A DNA stretch of 64,000 nucleotides, taken from Psychrobacillus sp. OK028. Lineage in GTDB: Bacteria > Bacillota > Bacilli > Bacillales_A > Planococcaceae. Position 1 is the stretch's first letter; each line of letters opens with the position of its first letter. The stretch spans positions 558,001-622,000 of the forward strand of contig NZ_FNHY01000001.1 in the NCBI RefSeq assembly GCF_900103605.1, read 5' to 3'. A model generated the notes under the pieces. It saw nothing but the letters and a program-made list of their open reading frames with translations. It ran no database searches and was not told the origin of the DNA. Shown here in pieces: positions 26,746 to 35,894 of the stretch. A program made the translations under genes and the position numbers.

Positions 26746-27294
26746 ATGGGTAATATTCATGCAACCACGATTTTCGCAGTTAGTCACAATGGAAGCCAGG
26801 CAATGTCAGGGGATGGCCAAGTGACATTAGGTAACCAAGTAGTGATGAAGCATACCGCGAAAAAAGTTAGAAGACTTTTTAACGGTCAAGTTGTGGCAGG
26901 GTTTGCTGGCTCCGTTGCTGATGCTTTTACACTTTTTGAAATGTTTGAAGGAAAGCTTTTAGAATATAACGGAAATTTACAAAGAGCAGCAGTGGAGCTT
27001 GCTAAGCAATGGCGAGGAGATAAAATGCTACGTCAATTAGAGGCAATGCTACTAGTGATGGACAAAAATAGTTTACTACTTGTTTCCGGAACGGGCGAAG
27101 TAATTGAGCCAGATGATGGCATATTAGCTATCGGTTCTGGTGGAAATTATGCATTAGCTGCTGGTAGAGCTCTAAAGCAATATGCAGGTGAGAATATGAC
27201 AGCGCAGGAAATTGCAAAAGCGGCGCTTACTACTGCTGCAGATATATGTGTATTTACAAACCATCAAATTATTGTGGAGGTATTAGGTGAATGA
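26746..27294 (+). CDS. hslV: ATP-dependent protease peptidase subunit HslV (ClpQ)
   Basis: HslV forms the proteolytic dodecamer that works with the HslU unfoldase. The 182-residue protein has the family core ([32 protein letters not shown]). Its N-terminus is [10 protein letters not shown]. Mature HslV normally exposes a catalytic Thr, so processing to Thr7 is expected. The B. subtilis protein has Ser at position 2 and was reported to use an N-terminal serine; this copy has Gly2 and Asn3 instead. The stop overlaps hslU by 4 bases. Confidence 0.95.
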   Translation: MGNIHATTIFAVSHNGSQAMSGDGQVTLGNQVVMKHTAKKVRRLFNGQVVAGFAGSVADAFTLFEMFEGKLLEYNGNLQRAAVELAKQWRGDKMLRQLEAMLLVMDKNSLLLVSGTGEVIEPDDGILAIGSGGNYALAAGRALKQYAGENMTAQEIAKAALTTAADICVFTNHQIIVEVLGE

Positions 27295-28682
27295 AGGAAG
27301 CTAACTTAACCCCAAAACAAATTACAGAGCATTTAAATAAATATATCGTTGGTCAAGACGCTGCCAAAAAAGCAGTAGCTGTTGCACTTCGAAATAGATA
27401 TCGTCGACAATTATTGGATGACGAGATGAAAAATGAAGTAATTCCTAAGAATATTCTAATGATAGGGCCAACAGGAGTTGGGAAAACAGAAATCGCTCGA
27501 AGAATTGCTAAGCTTACTAAGGCACCCTTTATAAAAGTAGAGGCAACAAAATTTACTGAAGTAGGTTATGTCGGTAGAGATGTGGAGTCGATGGTAAGAG
27601 ACTTAGTAGAAGCAGCAATTCGAATTGTTCGAGAGGAGAAGATGGAAGAAGTAAAAGATCAAGCGATTCGTTTGGCAAACGATGCGATCGTTAAATTACT
27701 CGTTCCTTCTTTGAAGAAAAAGAATGCTAGTTCCAATCCATTTGAAGCATTATTTGGAGGGAAAGAAGAAGAGACTACTGATATAGAAGATACAGATGTA
27801 CGTTTAAAACGCTCGCAAATTGCCGAGGATTTAAGAGATGGCAAATTAGAAGATGAGTTTATCACTGTGGAGGTAGTAGAACAAGCACCTTCATTATTTG
27901 ATGCTCTACAACCAGGTGGTATGGAGAGTATGGGCATGAATATGCAGGACGCCTTATCAAATCTAATGCCAAAGAAAAAGAAAAAACGAAAAATGAAAGT
28001 AAAAGATGCACGCAAAGTATTAATGCAAGAAGAAGCGAACAAACTGATAGACAAAGACGAGCTTTCTCAAATAGCAATTGAGAAAACAGAACAAACAGGT
28101 ATCATATTTATCGATGAAATGGACAAAATAGCTAGTAAAAGTGGTTCTAATTCGTCTGCAGATGTATCACGAGAAGGTGTTCAACGAGATATACTTCCGA
28201 TTGTAGAAGGATCTACGGTTACAACAAAATACGGTGCAGTTAAAACGGATTATATTCTTTTTATAGCAGCCGGAGCATTCCATATGGCAAAGCCATCAGA
28301 TTTAATACCTGAATTACAAGGCCGTTTTCCAATTCGAGTTGAACTAGAAAAGTTGACAAAAGAAGATTTTGTCCGTATTTTAAAAGAGCCGCGCCAATCC
28401 CTGATTAAACAATATGAAGCTCTTCTGGAAACTGAAGGAGTAACAATTACTTTCTCAGAAGAATCTATTGAAAGAATTGGTGAAATCGCTTATGAAGTCA
28501 ATCAGGAGACGGATAATATAGGAGCAAGACGGTTACACACAATTTTAGAAAAAATATTAGAGGACCTTTCTTACGAAGCTTCTGACATTTCGCCAGCTCA
28601 TATTCAAATTACACCTGCATATATTGACGAAAAACTTGACAAAATTGTGAAAAATAGAGATTTATCTCAATTTATCTTATAA
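27291..28682 (+). CDS. hslU: HslU (ClpY) ATPase
   Basis: AAA+ unfoldase that feeds substrates to HslV. The 463 residues include the N-terminal segment [17 protein letters not shown], Walker [10 protein letters not shown] near residue 62, the pore region [17 protein letters not shown], the inserted I domain (about residues 115-240, with a basic KKKKKRKMK stretch), Walker [11 protein letters not shown] and the C-terminal sensor-2 motif IGARRL. It overlaps hslV by 4 bases and is followed after 84 bases by codY. No terminator lies in between, so codY may be read from the same transcript. Confidence 0.97.
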   Translation: MKEANLTPKQITEHLNKYIVGQDAAKKAVAVALRNRYRRQLLDDEMKNEVIPKNILMIGPTGVGKTEIARRIAKLTKAPFIKVEATKFTEVGYVGRDVESMVRDLVEAAIRIVREEKMEEVKDQAIRLANDAIVKLLVPSLKKKNASSNPFEALFGGKEEETTDIEDTDVRLKRSQIAEDLRDGKLEDEFITVEVVEQAPSLFDALQPGGMESMGMNMQDALSNLMPKKKKKRKMKVKDARKVLMQEEANKLIDKDELSQIAIEKTEQTGIIFIDEMDKIASKSGSNSSADVSREGVQRDILPIVEGSTVTTKYGAVKTDYILFIAAGAFHMAKPSDLIPELQGRFPIRVELEKLTKEDFVRILKEPRQSLIKQYEALLETEGVTITFSEESIERIGEIAYEVNQETDNIGARRLHTILEKILEDLSYEASDISPAHIQITPAYIDEKLDKIVKNRDLSQFIL

Positions 28683-28766
28683 ATCTTAAACAAATTAGTA
28701 TCTAAAACAATTAAAAACCTTTAGAATATTAAAATAAATAAGAAAATTAACTGGAGGACTTTATTC

Positions 28767-29546
28767 ATGAATTTATTAACTAAAACAAGAAAGATTAACT
28801 CGATGTTACAAGCATCTGCTGGTAAACCAGTAAACTTTAAAGAAATGGCAGCTACATTAAGTGAAGTAATCGAAAGTAATGCTTTCATTGTTTCGAGAAA
28901 AGGGAAATTATTAGGTTTTGAAGTACATCAACAAATTGAAAATGATCGTATGATTAAAATGATGGAAGAACGTCAATTCCCTGAACAATATACGAAGAAC
29001 CTTTTCCATGTTGATGAAACATCTTCAAATTTAGATGTTTTTAGTGAGCACTCAGTGTTCCCTGAAGAGAACCGTGATTTGTTTAAAGACGGTTTAACAA
29101 CAATAGTACCAATAATTGGTGGCGGAGAACGTTTAGGTACATTAATCCTTGGACGTCTTAAACAAGAGTTCCAAGATGATGATTTAATTCTAGGTGAATA
29201 TGGTGCAACAGTTGTTGGTATGGAAATACTACGTGAAAAATCTGAAGAAATTGAAGAGGAAGCTCGTAGCAAAGCAGTTGTACAAATGGCTATCAATTCA
29301 TTGTCTTACAGTGAATTAGAAGCAATCGAACATATTTTTGAAGAGTTAGACGGCAGTGAAGGTCTTCTAGTAGCATCTAAAATTGCTGATCGCGTCGGAA
29401 TTACAAGATCTGTAATCGTTAATGCGCTTCGCAAGCTAGAGAGTGCTGGTGTAATTGAGTCAAGATCTTTAGGGATGAAGGGGACATATATTAAAGTATT
29501 AAATGATAAGTTTCTTGCAGAGTTAGCTCAGCTTAAAATGAAATAA
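28767..29546 (+). CDS. codY: GTP- and branched-chain-amino-acid-sensing regulator CodY
   Basis: CodY represses, or activates, nutrient-acquisition and stationary-phase genes when GTP and branched-chain amino acids are abundant. The 259-residue protein has the N-terminal GAF ligand domain (about 1-155), a linker and a C-terminal winged HTH with [20 protein letters not shown] around residue 205. GGAGGA precedes the ATG. In B. subtilis CodY also represses the adjacent fla/che operon; a CodY-box-like sequence lies downstream at 29721. The gene ends at a good terminator. Confidence 0.97.
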   Translation: MNLLTKTRKINSMLQASAGKPVNFKEMAATLSEVIESNAFIVSRKGKLLGFEVHQQIENDRMIKMMEERQFPEQYTKNLFHVDETSSNLDVFSEHSVFPEENRDLFKDGLTTIVPIIGGGERLGTLILGRLKQEFQDDDLILGEYGATVVGMEILREKSEEIEEEARSKAVVQMAINSLSYSELEAIEHIFEELDGSEGLLVASKIADRVGITRSVIVNALRKLESAGVIESRSLGMKGTYIKVLNDKFLAELAQLKMK

Positions 29547-29560
29547 GTAAATTACTTGAA

Positions 29561-29596
29561 AAATCTCTTCCGCTTAATAGTGGAAGAGATTTTTTT
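29561..29596 (+). terminator. Intrinsic terminator after codY
   Basis: Perfect 11-bp stem AAATCTCTTCC/GGAAGAGATTT with a 10-base loop and continuing T run. It separates the xerC-codY unit from the fla/che operon, although read-through may occur. Confidence 0.9.
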
Positions 29597-29670
29597 ATAG
29601 GAGAAAAAAATCACTTCATAATAGTTGTTTTTTACTAGAAAGTTTAGAGAATTATAATTATTGACCAGGA

Positions 29671-29699
29671 TTGACACAAAATGTCGATACTTATCAAAT
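29671..29699 (+). promoter_or_regulatory. Possible sigma-A promoter of the fla/che operon
   Basis: Consensus TTGACA (29671-29676), 17-base spacer, weak TCAAAT (29694-29699). A second TTGACC lies 10 bases upstream. No convincing SigD promoter (TAAA-N15-GCCGATAT) was found in this 293-base gap. ATGTCGATAC at 29681 is only a loose match to the -10. Confidence 0.4.
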
Positions 29700-29720
29700 T
29701 AAAAGGAATATAGTCCTATT

Positions 29721-29735
29721 AAAATGCTGAAAATT
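29721..29735 (+). promoter_or_regulatory. CodY-box-like site upstream of flgB
   Basis: AAAATGCTGAAAATT matches the CodY consensus AATTTTCWGAAAATT at 12 of 15 positions. It lies about 15 bases downstream of the predicted transcription start from the promoter at 29671, a suitable place for a roadblock repressor. Confidence 0.5.
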
Positions 29736-29839
29736 CAATAGACACAATGTTACATAAACATTACAATGAAATTATTGTGATATTCAAAGATAATTAATAA
29801 AAAAATGTCGAATATTTATATACGTAATGAGGTGAAAGA

Positions 29840-30232
29840 ATGAGTATATTTGGTGGAGCAATTTCAAGTTTAGAAAGAGGATTAGATTTCTCAGCGACAA
29901 AACAAAAGGCGATTGCGCAAAATATAGCAAATGTCGACACGCCGAACTATAAAGCCAAAAGTGTAAGTTTTGGGGAGTATTTATCCAATGCGAAACAATC
30001 AACTATATCAGCGCATAGAACACAGGAAAAACATATAAATTTCGAAACAAAAACTAGTTCTTCTGGTGTATTCGATTATGCAAGCTATAGATATAACCAT
30101 AATGGCAATGGTGTGGACATGGATAAAGAGCAAGCAAATCTTGCGACCAATCAAATTTACTATAACGCGTTAATCGATAGAATGAGCGGTAAGTTAAATA
30201 CACTACAAACTGTTATAAAAGGAGGAGGTTAA
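29840..30232 (+). CDS. flgB: Flagellar proximal rod protein FlgB
   Basis: FlgB forms the proximal rod above the MS ring. The 130-residue protein has the N-terminal rod/hook motif AQNIANVDTPNYKAK (about residues 30-44) and a C-terminal heptad helix (IYYNALIDRMSGKLNTL). It is the first gene of the fla/che operon; GAGGTG precedes the ATG, and flgC starts 2 bases after its stop. It lacks a cleaved signal peptide, as expected for export by the flagellar type III system. Confidence 0.97.
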   Translation: MSIFGGAISSLERGLDFSATKQKAIAQNIANVDTPNYKAKSVSFGEYLSNAKQSTISAHRTQEKHINFETKTSSSGVFDYASYRYNHNGNGVDMDKEQANLATNQIYYNALIDRMSGKLNTLQTVIKGGG

Positions 30233-30234
30233 TT

Positions 30235-30696
30235 ATGTCCATATTTCATGGGATGAATACAACAGCTTCAGCATTAACAGCTCAGAGACTTAGAATGGAT
30301 GTAATTTCTTCAAATATAGCGAATGTGGATACGACAAGAGCGAAGCAAGTAAACGGTGAATGGCAAGCATACAGAAGAAAATCTGTAACATTAAAGCCGT
30401 TAGAAGGTAATTTTTCCAATTTTTTAAATGTCGCTATTGGTACTTCTGATAAAAAAAATGTCGGTAATGGTGTGAAAGTTAGTAATATAAAAGAGGATAC
30501 AGCAACGCCATTTAAATTAGTATTTGATCCCACTCATATTGATGCCGATGAAAATGGGTACGTAGAAATGCCCAATGTCGATCCTCTAAGAGAAATGGTT
30601 GATTTAATATCTGCAACTAGATCTTATGAGGCAAATGTAACAGTTTTTAATGCGAACAAAGCTATGTTATCTAAGGCATTAGAAATAGGAAAATAA
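30235..30696 (+). CDS. flgC: Flagellar proximal rod protein FlgC
   Basis: Second rod subunit, 153 residues. The N-terminus has SSNIANVDTTRAK and the C-terminus the family pattern MVDLISATRSYEANVTVFNANKAML, which forms the coiled-coil packing in the rod. AAAGGAGGAGG near the end of flgB provides its ribosome site. It sits 2 bases downstream of flgB and 20 bases before the fliE start. Confidence 0.97.
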   Translation: MSIFHGMNTTASALTAQRLRMDVISSNIANVDTTRAKQVNGEWQAYRRKSVTLKPLEGNFSNFLNVAIGTSDKKNVGNGVKVSNIKEDTATPFKLVFDPTHIDADENGYVEMPNVDPLREMVDLISATRSYEANVTVFNANKAMLSKALEIGK

Positions 30697-30716
30697 GAAA
30701 GAAGGTGTGGTTTAAA

Positions 30717-31022
30717 TTGCCAATAGAATCCATTTCGTTATTTAATCCTTCACAAATAACCCCAATTTCGACAACCTCAAAGGTAAGTCCAGCAGAAGCA
30801 CAAGCTGATTTTGGGGATTTTTTAAAGACTGCAATTCAATCAGTAAATGAAAATCAAAAAGCCTCCGATGTAGCTACTGAAAAGCTTATAAACGGTGGGA
30901 ATATTGAGTTACACGATGTTATGATTGCTTCACAGAAAGCTAGTATTACACTAAATGCAACATTAGAAATTAGAAACAAAGTAGTAGAAGCTTATCAAGA
31001 AATAATGCGTATGCAAGTGTAA
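30717..31022 (+). CDS. fliE: Flagellar hook-basal body protein FliE
   Basis: FliE joins the MS ring and export gate to the rod. I place the start at TTG 30717, 9 bases after GAAGGTG, giving 101 residues; the in-frame GTG at 30705 overlaps that ribosome site. The protein has a flexible N-terminus and the conserved C-terminal helices (DVMIASQKASITLNATLEIRNKV). It is followed by a 59-base gap and fliF. Confidence 0.93.
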   Translation: MPIESISLFNPSQITPISTTSKVSPAEAQADFGDFLKTAIQSVNENQKASDVATEKLINGGNIELHDVMIASQKASITLNATLEIRNKVVEAYQEIMRMQV

Positions 31023-31081
31023 CCTCTCTCGGTTATCGCTAAATATCGAGCAAAAATATTCACCATAGCCGGAGGATAATA

Positions 31082-32671
31082 ATGAATGAACGTATAAAGA
31101 AAATGACCAGCGATGTAACCACGTTTTGGAACAGTCGCACTAAAATGCAAAAGGGAACAATGATTGGAAGTTTGTTAGCAATTATTATTCTAGCTATTAT
31201 TATTACAATTATGATGAATAGAACAAACTTTGTTCCGCTATATACAGACGTATCTCCGTCTGAAATTGGACGTATTAAAGAAACGTTAGATGCGCAAGGA
31301 GTGCCAAATGAAATTGCACCGGGCGGAACGTCTATCTTAGTACCAGCAGAGCAAGTTGATGCTTTGTTAGTCCAACTAGCTGCAGAAGGCTATCCACAGT
31401 CGGGAATGATTGATTATAGCTTCTTTTCTCAAAATGCTGGATTTGGTATGACAGATAATGAGTTTAATGTATTGAAACTAGCTTCCATGCAAACGGAACT
31501 TGCGAAATTGATCAAAGGTGTGGAAGGGGTAAAGGATGCTCAAGTTATGATTACTCTGCCTGAAGAAGGAGTGTTCCTTTCACAAAGCAATGAAACTGCC
31601 AGTGCAGCAATTGTTTTGAACACAGAACCTGGGTACAAATTTACGGATTCACAGATTCTATCCTTGTATAACCTAGTTTCGAAGTCAATCCCGAATCTTC
31701 CTACCGAGGAAATTAGTATTAGAAACCAATACTTAGAGTACTTTGACTTAGAACAAGCAAATGCAAACACAGCAGGTGCAAACGTCAGCGATCAAATGGC
31801 AATTAAGAAAACGATTGAACGTGATTTGCAACGTCAAGTACAAACAATGTTAGGTACTTTAATGGGGCAAGATAAAGTTGTTGTCTCTGTTACTACAGAT
31901 ATTGACTTCAAACAGGAAAATAGAGAAGAAAACTTAGTGGAACCTGTTGATGAAGAAAATATGGCGGGAATTGAAATTAGTGCGCAGCGTATTTCAGAAA
32001 CCTTTACAGGTGAAAATCCTGTAGCAGGTGGTACTCCAACAACAGAAGATGCTACTGATAACTTTACTAACTATGTTGAAGGTTCTACATCAAACGGTGA
32101 CTATGAGCGAAATGAAGACACGATTAACAGTGAAGTAAATCGTATCCGAAAAGAAATAGTTGAAAGTCCATACAAAATTAGAGATATAGGGATTCAAGTG
32201 ATGGTAGAGCCTCCTAATCCTGAGGATCTAACAACTATGCCAGACGGTGTAGAGCAAGATATAGAGCAAATTCTTACAACAATTATCCGGACTTCTATTG
32301 ATGAAGAAGCTGGTGGAGATTTGACAGAGGAATTATTGCAGGAAAAGATTGTCGTATCTGTACAACCGTTTAATGGTAAAGCAACTACAGTTGCAAGTAC
32401 ACAATCTACAATTCCTTGGTGGATCTATGTAATCGGAGGAATTTTACTTGTTGCCATCATACTTCTAGTAGTATCTTTACTTCGCTCAAGAAAAACCGAT
32501 GAGGAAGAAATGTTTATTCTAGAAGAGCAACGAGAAGAGCTAAAAGTAGATGATATAAATACAGAAAAAGAAACTGAATCTACTTTAAGAAGAAAACAAT
32601 TAGAAAAAATGGCGAAAGATAAGCCAGAAGAATTTGCAAAGTTATTACGTACTTGGATAGCAGAGGATTAA
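31082..32671 (+). CDS. fliF: Flagellar MS-ring protein FliF
   Basis: FliF forms the MS ring in the cytoplasmic membrane. The 529-residue protein has a transmembrane helix at about residues 26-46, the secretin-like ring-building domains with FVPLYTDVSP and GVKDAQVMITLPE, a low-complexity periplasmic loop around 300-350, a second transmembrane helix around 443-466 and a C-terminal tail ending in LRTWIAED that binds FliG. GGAGG precedes the ATG. The following spacer is unusually long and structured for this operon. Confidence 0.97.
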   Translation: MNERIKKMTSDVTTFWNSRTKMQKGTMIGSLLAIIILAIIITIMMNRTNFVPLYTDVSPSEIGRIKETLDAQGVPNEIAPGGTSILVPAEQVDALLVQLAAEGYPQSGMIDYSFFSQNAGFGMTDNEFNVLKLASMQTELAKLIKGVEGVKDAQVMITLPEEGVFLSQSNETASAAIVLNTEPGYKFTDSQILSLYNLVSKSIPNLPTEEISIRNQYLEYFDLEQANANTAGANVSDQMAIKKTIERDLQRQVQTMLGTLMGQDKVVVSVTTDIDFKQENREENLVEPVDEENMAGIEISAQRISETFTGENPVAGGTPTTEDATDNFTNYVEGSTSNGDYERNEDTINSEVNRIRKEIVESPYKIRDIGIQVMVEPPNPEDLTTMPDGVEQDIEQILTTIIRTSIDEEAGGDLTEELLQEKIVVSVQPFNGKATTVASTQSTIPWWIYVIGGILLVAIILLVVSLLRSRKTDEEEMFILEEQREELKVDDINTEKETESTLRRKQLEKMAKDKPEEFAKLLRTWIAED

Positions 32672-32704
32672 CTTTGATTTTCATATTATGTTAAAGCCTC
32701 GGGC

Positions 32705-32772
32705 GGATGTCACAGATTTTAGACCAGACTCGCTGGTTACAACATCTGGATACGATTACGCCGTGTCGTAAT
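32705..32772 (+). other. Structured spacer between fliF and fliG
   Basis: In a 118-base gap, GATGT (32706-32710) can pair with ACATC (32742-32746), enclosing a hairpin ACCAG-ACTCG-CTGGT (32723-32737). A second hairpin ATTACG-CCGTGT-CGTAAT (32755-32772) follows, just before the fliG ribosome site. No gene or T-rich terminator is present. Confidence 0.55.
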
Positions 32773-32789
32773 TAATTGGGAGGACGGCT

Positions 32790-33803
32790 ATGATTAAGAA
32801 AGAAAAAGATTTAAGTGGTAAACAAAAAGCCGCGCTCTTATTAATTTCTCTCGGACCTGAAGTGTCTGCTTCTATTTATAAACATTTAAATGAAGAAGAA
32901 ATTGAGCGTTTAACTTTAGAGATTTCTGGTGTGAAAAAAGTAGAGCCTGAAATTAAAGAAGATATAATAGAAGAATTTCACAATATTGCACTAGCACAAG
33001 ACTATATTTCGCAGGGTGGTATTGGATATGCGAAAACAGTTTTAGAAAAGGCTTTAGGTACTGATCATGCTCAGGCTATTATTAATCGTCTTACTTCTTC
33101 CCTACAAGTGCGACCATTTGATTTTGCCAGACGTGCCGAGCCGGCTCAACTGTTTAATTTCATACAAAATGAACATCCGCAAACTATTGCCTTGATCCTT
33201 TCTTATTTAGAGGCTCAGCAGGCTGGGATCATTCTTTCTTCATTGCCGCAGGAAGTACAAGCGGATATTGCAAAAAGAATAGCTACAATGGATTCCACCT
33301 CACCTGAAGTAATTAGTGAAATAGAGTCTGTACTGGAAAGAAAGCTATCTTCTACTGTGACGCAGGATTACACAGAAACAGGCGGTATTGATGCAGTCGT
33401 CGAAGTATTGAACGGTGTAGACCGAACAACAGAGAAAACAATATTGGATGCATTAGAAATTCAGGATCCAGAGCTTGCTGAAGAGATCAAGAAAAGAATG
33501 TTCGTATTCGAAGATATCGTTACGCTTGATAATCGCTCTATTCAACGTGTTATTCGTGACTGTGAAAACGAAGATTTACTTCTTTCAATGAAGGTTTCTA
33601 GTGAAGAGGTTAAAGATGTAATTTTCCGCAATATGTCAGTACGTATGGCCGAAACGTTCAAAGAGGAAATGGAAATTATGGGACCTGTTCGCCTTCGCGA
33701 TGTTGAAGAAGCTCAATCTCGTATTGTAACTGTAATTAGAAGATTGGAAGACGCAGGCGAAATAATAATTGCTCGTGGCGGAGGAGATGACATCATTGTC
33801 TAA
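32790..33803 (+). CDS. fliG: Flagellar motor switch protein FliG
   Basis: FliG is the rotor protein that contacts stators and FliM. The 337-residue protein has the N-terminal FliF-binding domain (SGKQKAALLLISLGPE), the middle domain with the EHPQTIALILSYL motif and the C-terminal torque helix region with conserved charged residues (LDNRSIQRVIRDCENEDL, then RMAETFKEEMEIMGPVRLRD). GGGAGG precedes the ATG. Its last 8 bases overlap fliH. Confidence 0.97.
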   Translation: MIKKEKDLSGKQKAALLLISLGPEVSASIYKHLNEEEIERLTLEISGVKKVEPEIKEDIIEEFHNIALAQDYISQGGIGYAKTVLEKALGTDHAQAIINRLTSSLQVRPFDFARRAEPAQLFNFIQNEHPQTIALILSYLEAQQAGIILSSLPQEVQADIAKRIATMDSTSPEVISEIESVLERKLSSTVTQDYTETGGIDAVVEVLNGVDRTTEKTILDALEIQDPELAEEIKKRMFVFEDIVTLDNRSIQRVIRDCENEDLLLSMKVSSEEVKDVIFRNMSVRMAETFKEEMEIMGPVRLRDVEEAQSRIVTVIRRLEDAGEIIIARGGGDDIIV

Positions 33804-34566
33804 AATTTTCCGAAATGTATATTTGAATGAAACAAAAGAAAACTCAAAGCCCATTCAAATAAGGAATTTACATGTTCAAGAAATGATGAAAACAGACGAG
33901 CCATTGACTTTAGATGTTCTTACACAAGAACGAAATAAAATGATGGAAGAAGTAAACGAGGAGATCGCTGAGAAAAGATCTCTCTTAACTAAAGACATCG
34001 AAGAGACTAAACTATATATCGAAAGTCAGTTAAATGCTTGGGAGCAAGAGAAGGTAGCTTTTCAACAGCAAGCGTATGATGAAGGCTTTATGCAAGGTAT
34101 AGAAGAAGGTCGCTTAAAAGCGCAAGCAGATATGCAAAATTCATTGAAATTAGCTAATGATGCAATGAAAACGGCACATGAAAATGCTGCAAATTACTTA
34201 CAGCAACAGGAGCATGTCATTCTAGAACTAGCTATACGAACTGCAGAGAGAATCATTGCAACTAAGTTAGATGAAAATGATGACTTGTTTTTATCCATTG
34301 TTAAAAGAGGCTTAAAAGAAGCGAGAGAAATGAAAGAGATTAAACTATATGTTTCTCCGTTTTACTTTGAACTTGTTTCTAATAATAGGGAAGAACTTTC
34401 CTCCATTTTTCCGATAGATGTTCCTTTTATGATTTTTGTTGATGAAGATATGAACGATACGGATTGTTATATTGAAACGAATCATGGAAGAATTGTCGTC
34501 AGTATTGACGAGCAGGTTCAGGAATTGCGAAGTAAGTTAGTAGAAATTCTAGATAGTATGGAGTGA
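33796..34566 (+). CDS. fliH: Flagellar export ATPase regulator FliH
   Basis: FliH dimerises and links the FliI ATPase to the C ring and export gate. The start is placed at TTG 33796, 9 bases after GGAGGAG. Earlier in-frame starts at 33769 and 33787 precede or touch that site. The resulting 256-residue protein is mostly charged coiled coil, with the characteristic DEGFMQGIEEGRLKAQAD segment and a C-terminal FliI-binding domain (LAIRTAERIIATKL). It overlaps fliG by 8 bases. Confidence 0.9.
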   Translation: MSKIFRNVYLNETKENSKPIQIRNLHVQEMMKTDEPLTLDVLTQERNKMMEEVNEEIAEKRSLLTKDIEETKLYIESQLNAWEQEKVAFQQQAYDEGFMQGIEEGRLKAQADMQNSLKLANDAMKTAHENAANYLQQQEHVILELAIRTAERIIATKLDENDDLFLSIVKRGLKEAREMKEIKLYVSPFYFELVSNNREELSSIFPIDVPFMIFVDEDMNDTDCYIETNHGRIVVSIDEQVQELRSKLVEILDSME

Positions 34567-34571
34567 ATGTG

Positions 34572-35894
34572 ATGAAGGCTGTAGATTTGATTCAACAAAT
34601 TTCGAACGTACCTACCTTTAAAAAATATGGTCGAGTTAGTCGAGTAGTTGGGTTAATGATTGAGTCACAAGGTCCTGAAAGTTCAGTTGGTGATGTTTGT
34701 AAAATTCACATAAACTCGACGAAATCAGGAGCCTCCATAATTCTTGCTGAAGTGGTTGGATTTAAGGAAGAAACCGTCGTATTAATGCCTTACACAAATA
34801 TTAGAGAAATTTCTACAGGTTGTTTAGTCGAAGGATCAAATAATCCATTAGAGATTAAGGTCGGTCCGGAACTAATTGGAAAAGTATTAGATTCGATGGG
34901 AAACCCAATAGATGGATCTGTATTGCCTAAAGGGTTAATGACAGTGGGAACCGAGAAAGATTCCCCGAATCCATTGACAAGACCCCCTATAGAAGAACAA
35001 ATCGAAGTGGGTGTAAAGGCAATAGATGGTATGCTAACGGTCGGAAAAGGCCAAAGGGTAGGTATTTTTGCTGGATCTGGAGTAGGAAAAAGCACATTAC
35101 TTGGCATGATAGCTAGAAATACTAATGCAGACTTAAATGTTATTGCGCTAATTGGCGAACGTGGCAGAGAGGTTCGAGAGTTTATCGAAAGAGATTTAGG
35201 AAAAGAAGGATTGGAAAAATCCATTGTAGTAGCTGCTACGTCTGACCAACCAGCTTTGATGCGCATTAAAGGGGCTTTTACTGCTACAGCAATCGCAGAG
35301 TATTTCCGTGACAAAGGATTAAACGTCATGCTCATGATGGACTCTGTCACTCGTGTAGCAATGGCCCAGCGTGAAGTAGGTCTAGCGGTTGGAGAGCCAC
35401 CAGCTACTAGAGGTTATACACCTTCCGTATTTTCTATTTTACCTAAGCTTCTAGAACGTACAGGCACAAATGAAAATGGAACAATTACAGCATTTTACAC
35501 CGTATTGGTTGATGGTGACGATATGAATGAACCAATAGCCGATACAGTCCGTGGGATCTTAGACGGTCATATTGTGTTAGATCGATCCCTAGCCAATAAA
35601 GGTCAGTATCCTGCGATAAATGTTTTGAAAAGCATCAGTCGTTTGATGAATCATATTTCAGATAAAGATCATGTGAAGGCTGCAGAGAGGTTAAGAGATT
35701 TGTATTTTACGTACAATAAATCAGAAGATCTAATCAACATCGGTGCCTATAAACGTGGTACTTCTCGTGAAATTGATGAAGCGATACAGTATGAACCTTT
35801 AATAACATCTTTTCTAAAACAAGGATATTTGGATAAAGTGTCTTTAGAATCCTCCGTAGATGAATTAGTGAAATTATCAGGTGGTGTTTCATAA
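34572..35894 (+). CDS. fliI: Flagellum-specific ATPase FliI
   Basis: FliI is the F1-beta-like ATPase that unfolds or dissociates export substrates. Start ATG 34572 is preferred to two upstream GTG codons because it is 8 bases from GGAG; the protein is then 440 residues. Walker A is GSGVGKST near residue 170, Walker B VMLMMDSV near 255 and the arginine region RGYTPSVFS near 280. It follows fliH by 5 bases, and fliJ begins right after its stop. Confidence 0.96.
   Translation: MKAVDLIQQISNVPTFKKYGRVSRVVGLMIESQGPESSVGDVCKIHINSTKSGASIILAEVVGFKEETVVLMPYTNIREISTGCLVEGSNNPLEIKVGPELIGKVLDSMGNPIDGSVLPKGLMTVGTEKDSPNPLTRPPIEEQIEVGVKAIDGMLTVGKGQRVGIFAGSGVGKSTLLGMIARNTNADLNVIALIGERGREVREFIERDLGKEGLEKSIVVAATSDQPALMRIKGAFTATAIAEYFRDKGLNVMLMMDSVTRVAMAQREVGLAVGEPPATRGYTPSVFSILPKLLERTGTNENGTITAFYTVLVDGDDMNEPIADTVRGILDGHIVLDRSLANKGQYPAINVLKSISRLMNHISDKDHVKAAERLRDLYFTYNKSEDLINIGAYKRGTSREIDEAIQYEPLITSFLKQGYLDKVSLESSVDELVKLSGGVS

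Noticed and set aside
28740-28760. CodY box just upstream of codY (autoregulation)
   Set aside because: The best match, ending AGAAAATT, has about five mismatches of 15 in an AT-rich stretch, which is expected by chance.
32705-32772. c-di-GMP or other known riboswitch in the fliF-fliG spacer
   Set aside because: None of the conserved cores I know for c-di-GMP, SAM, TPP, purine or glycine riboswitches is present; it is left as an unassigned structure.
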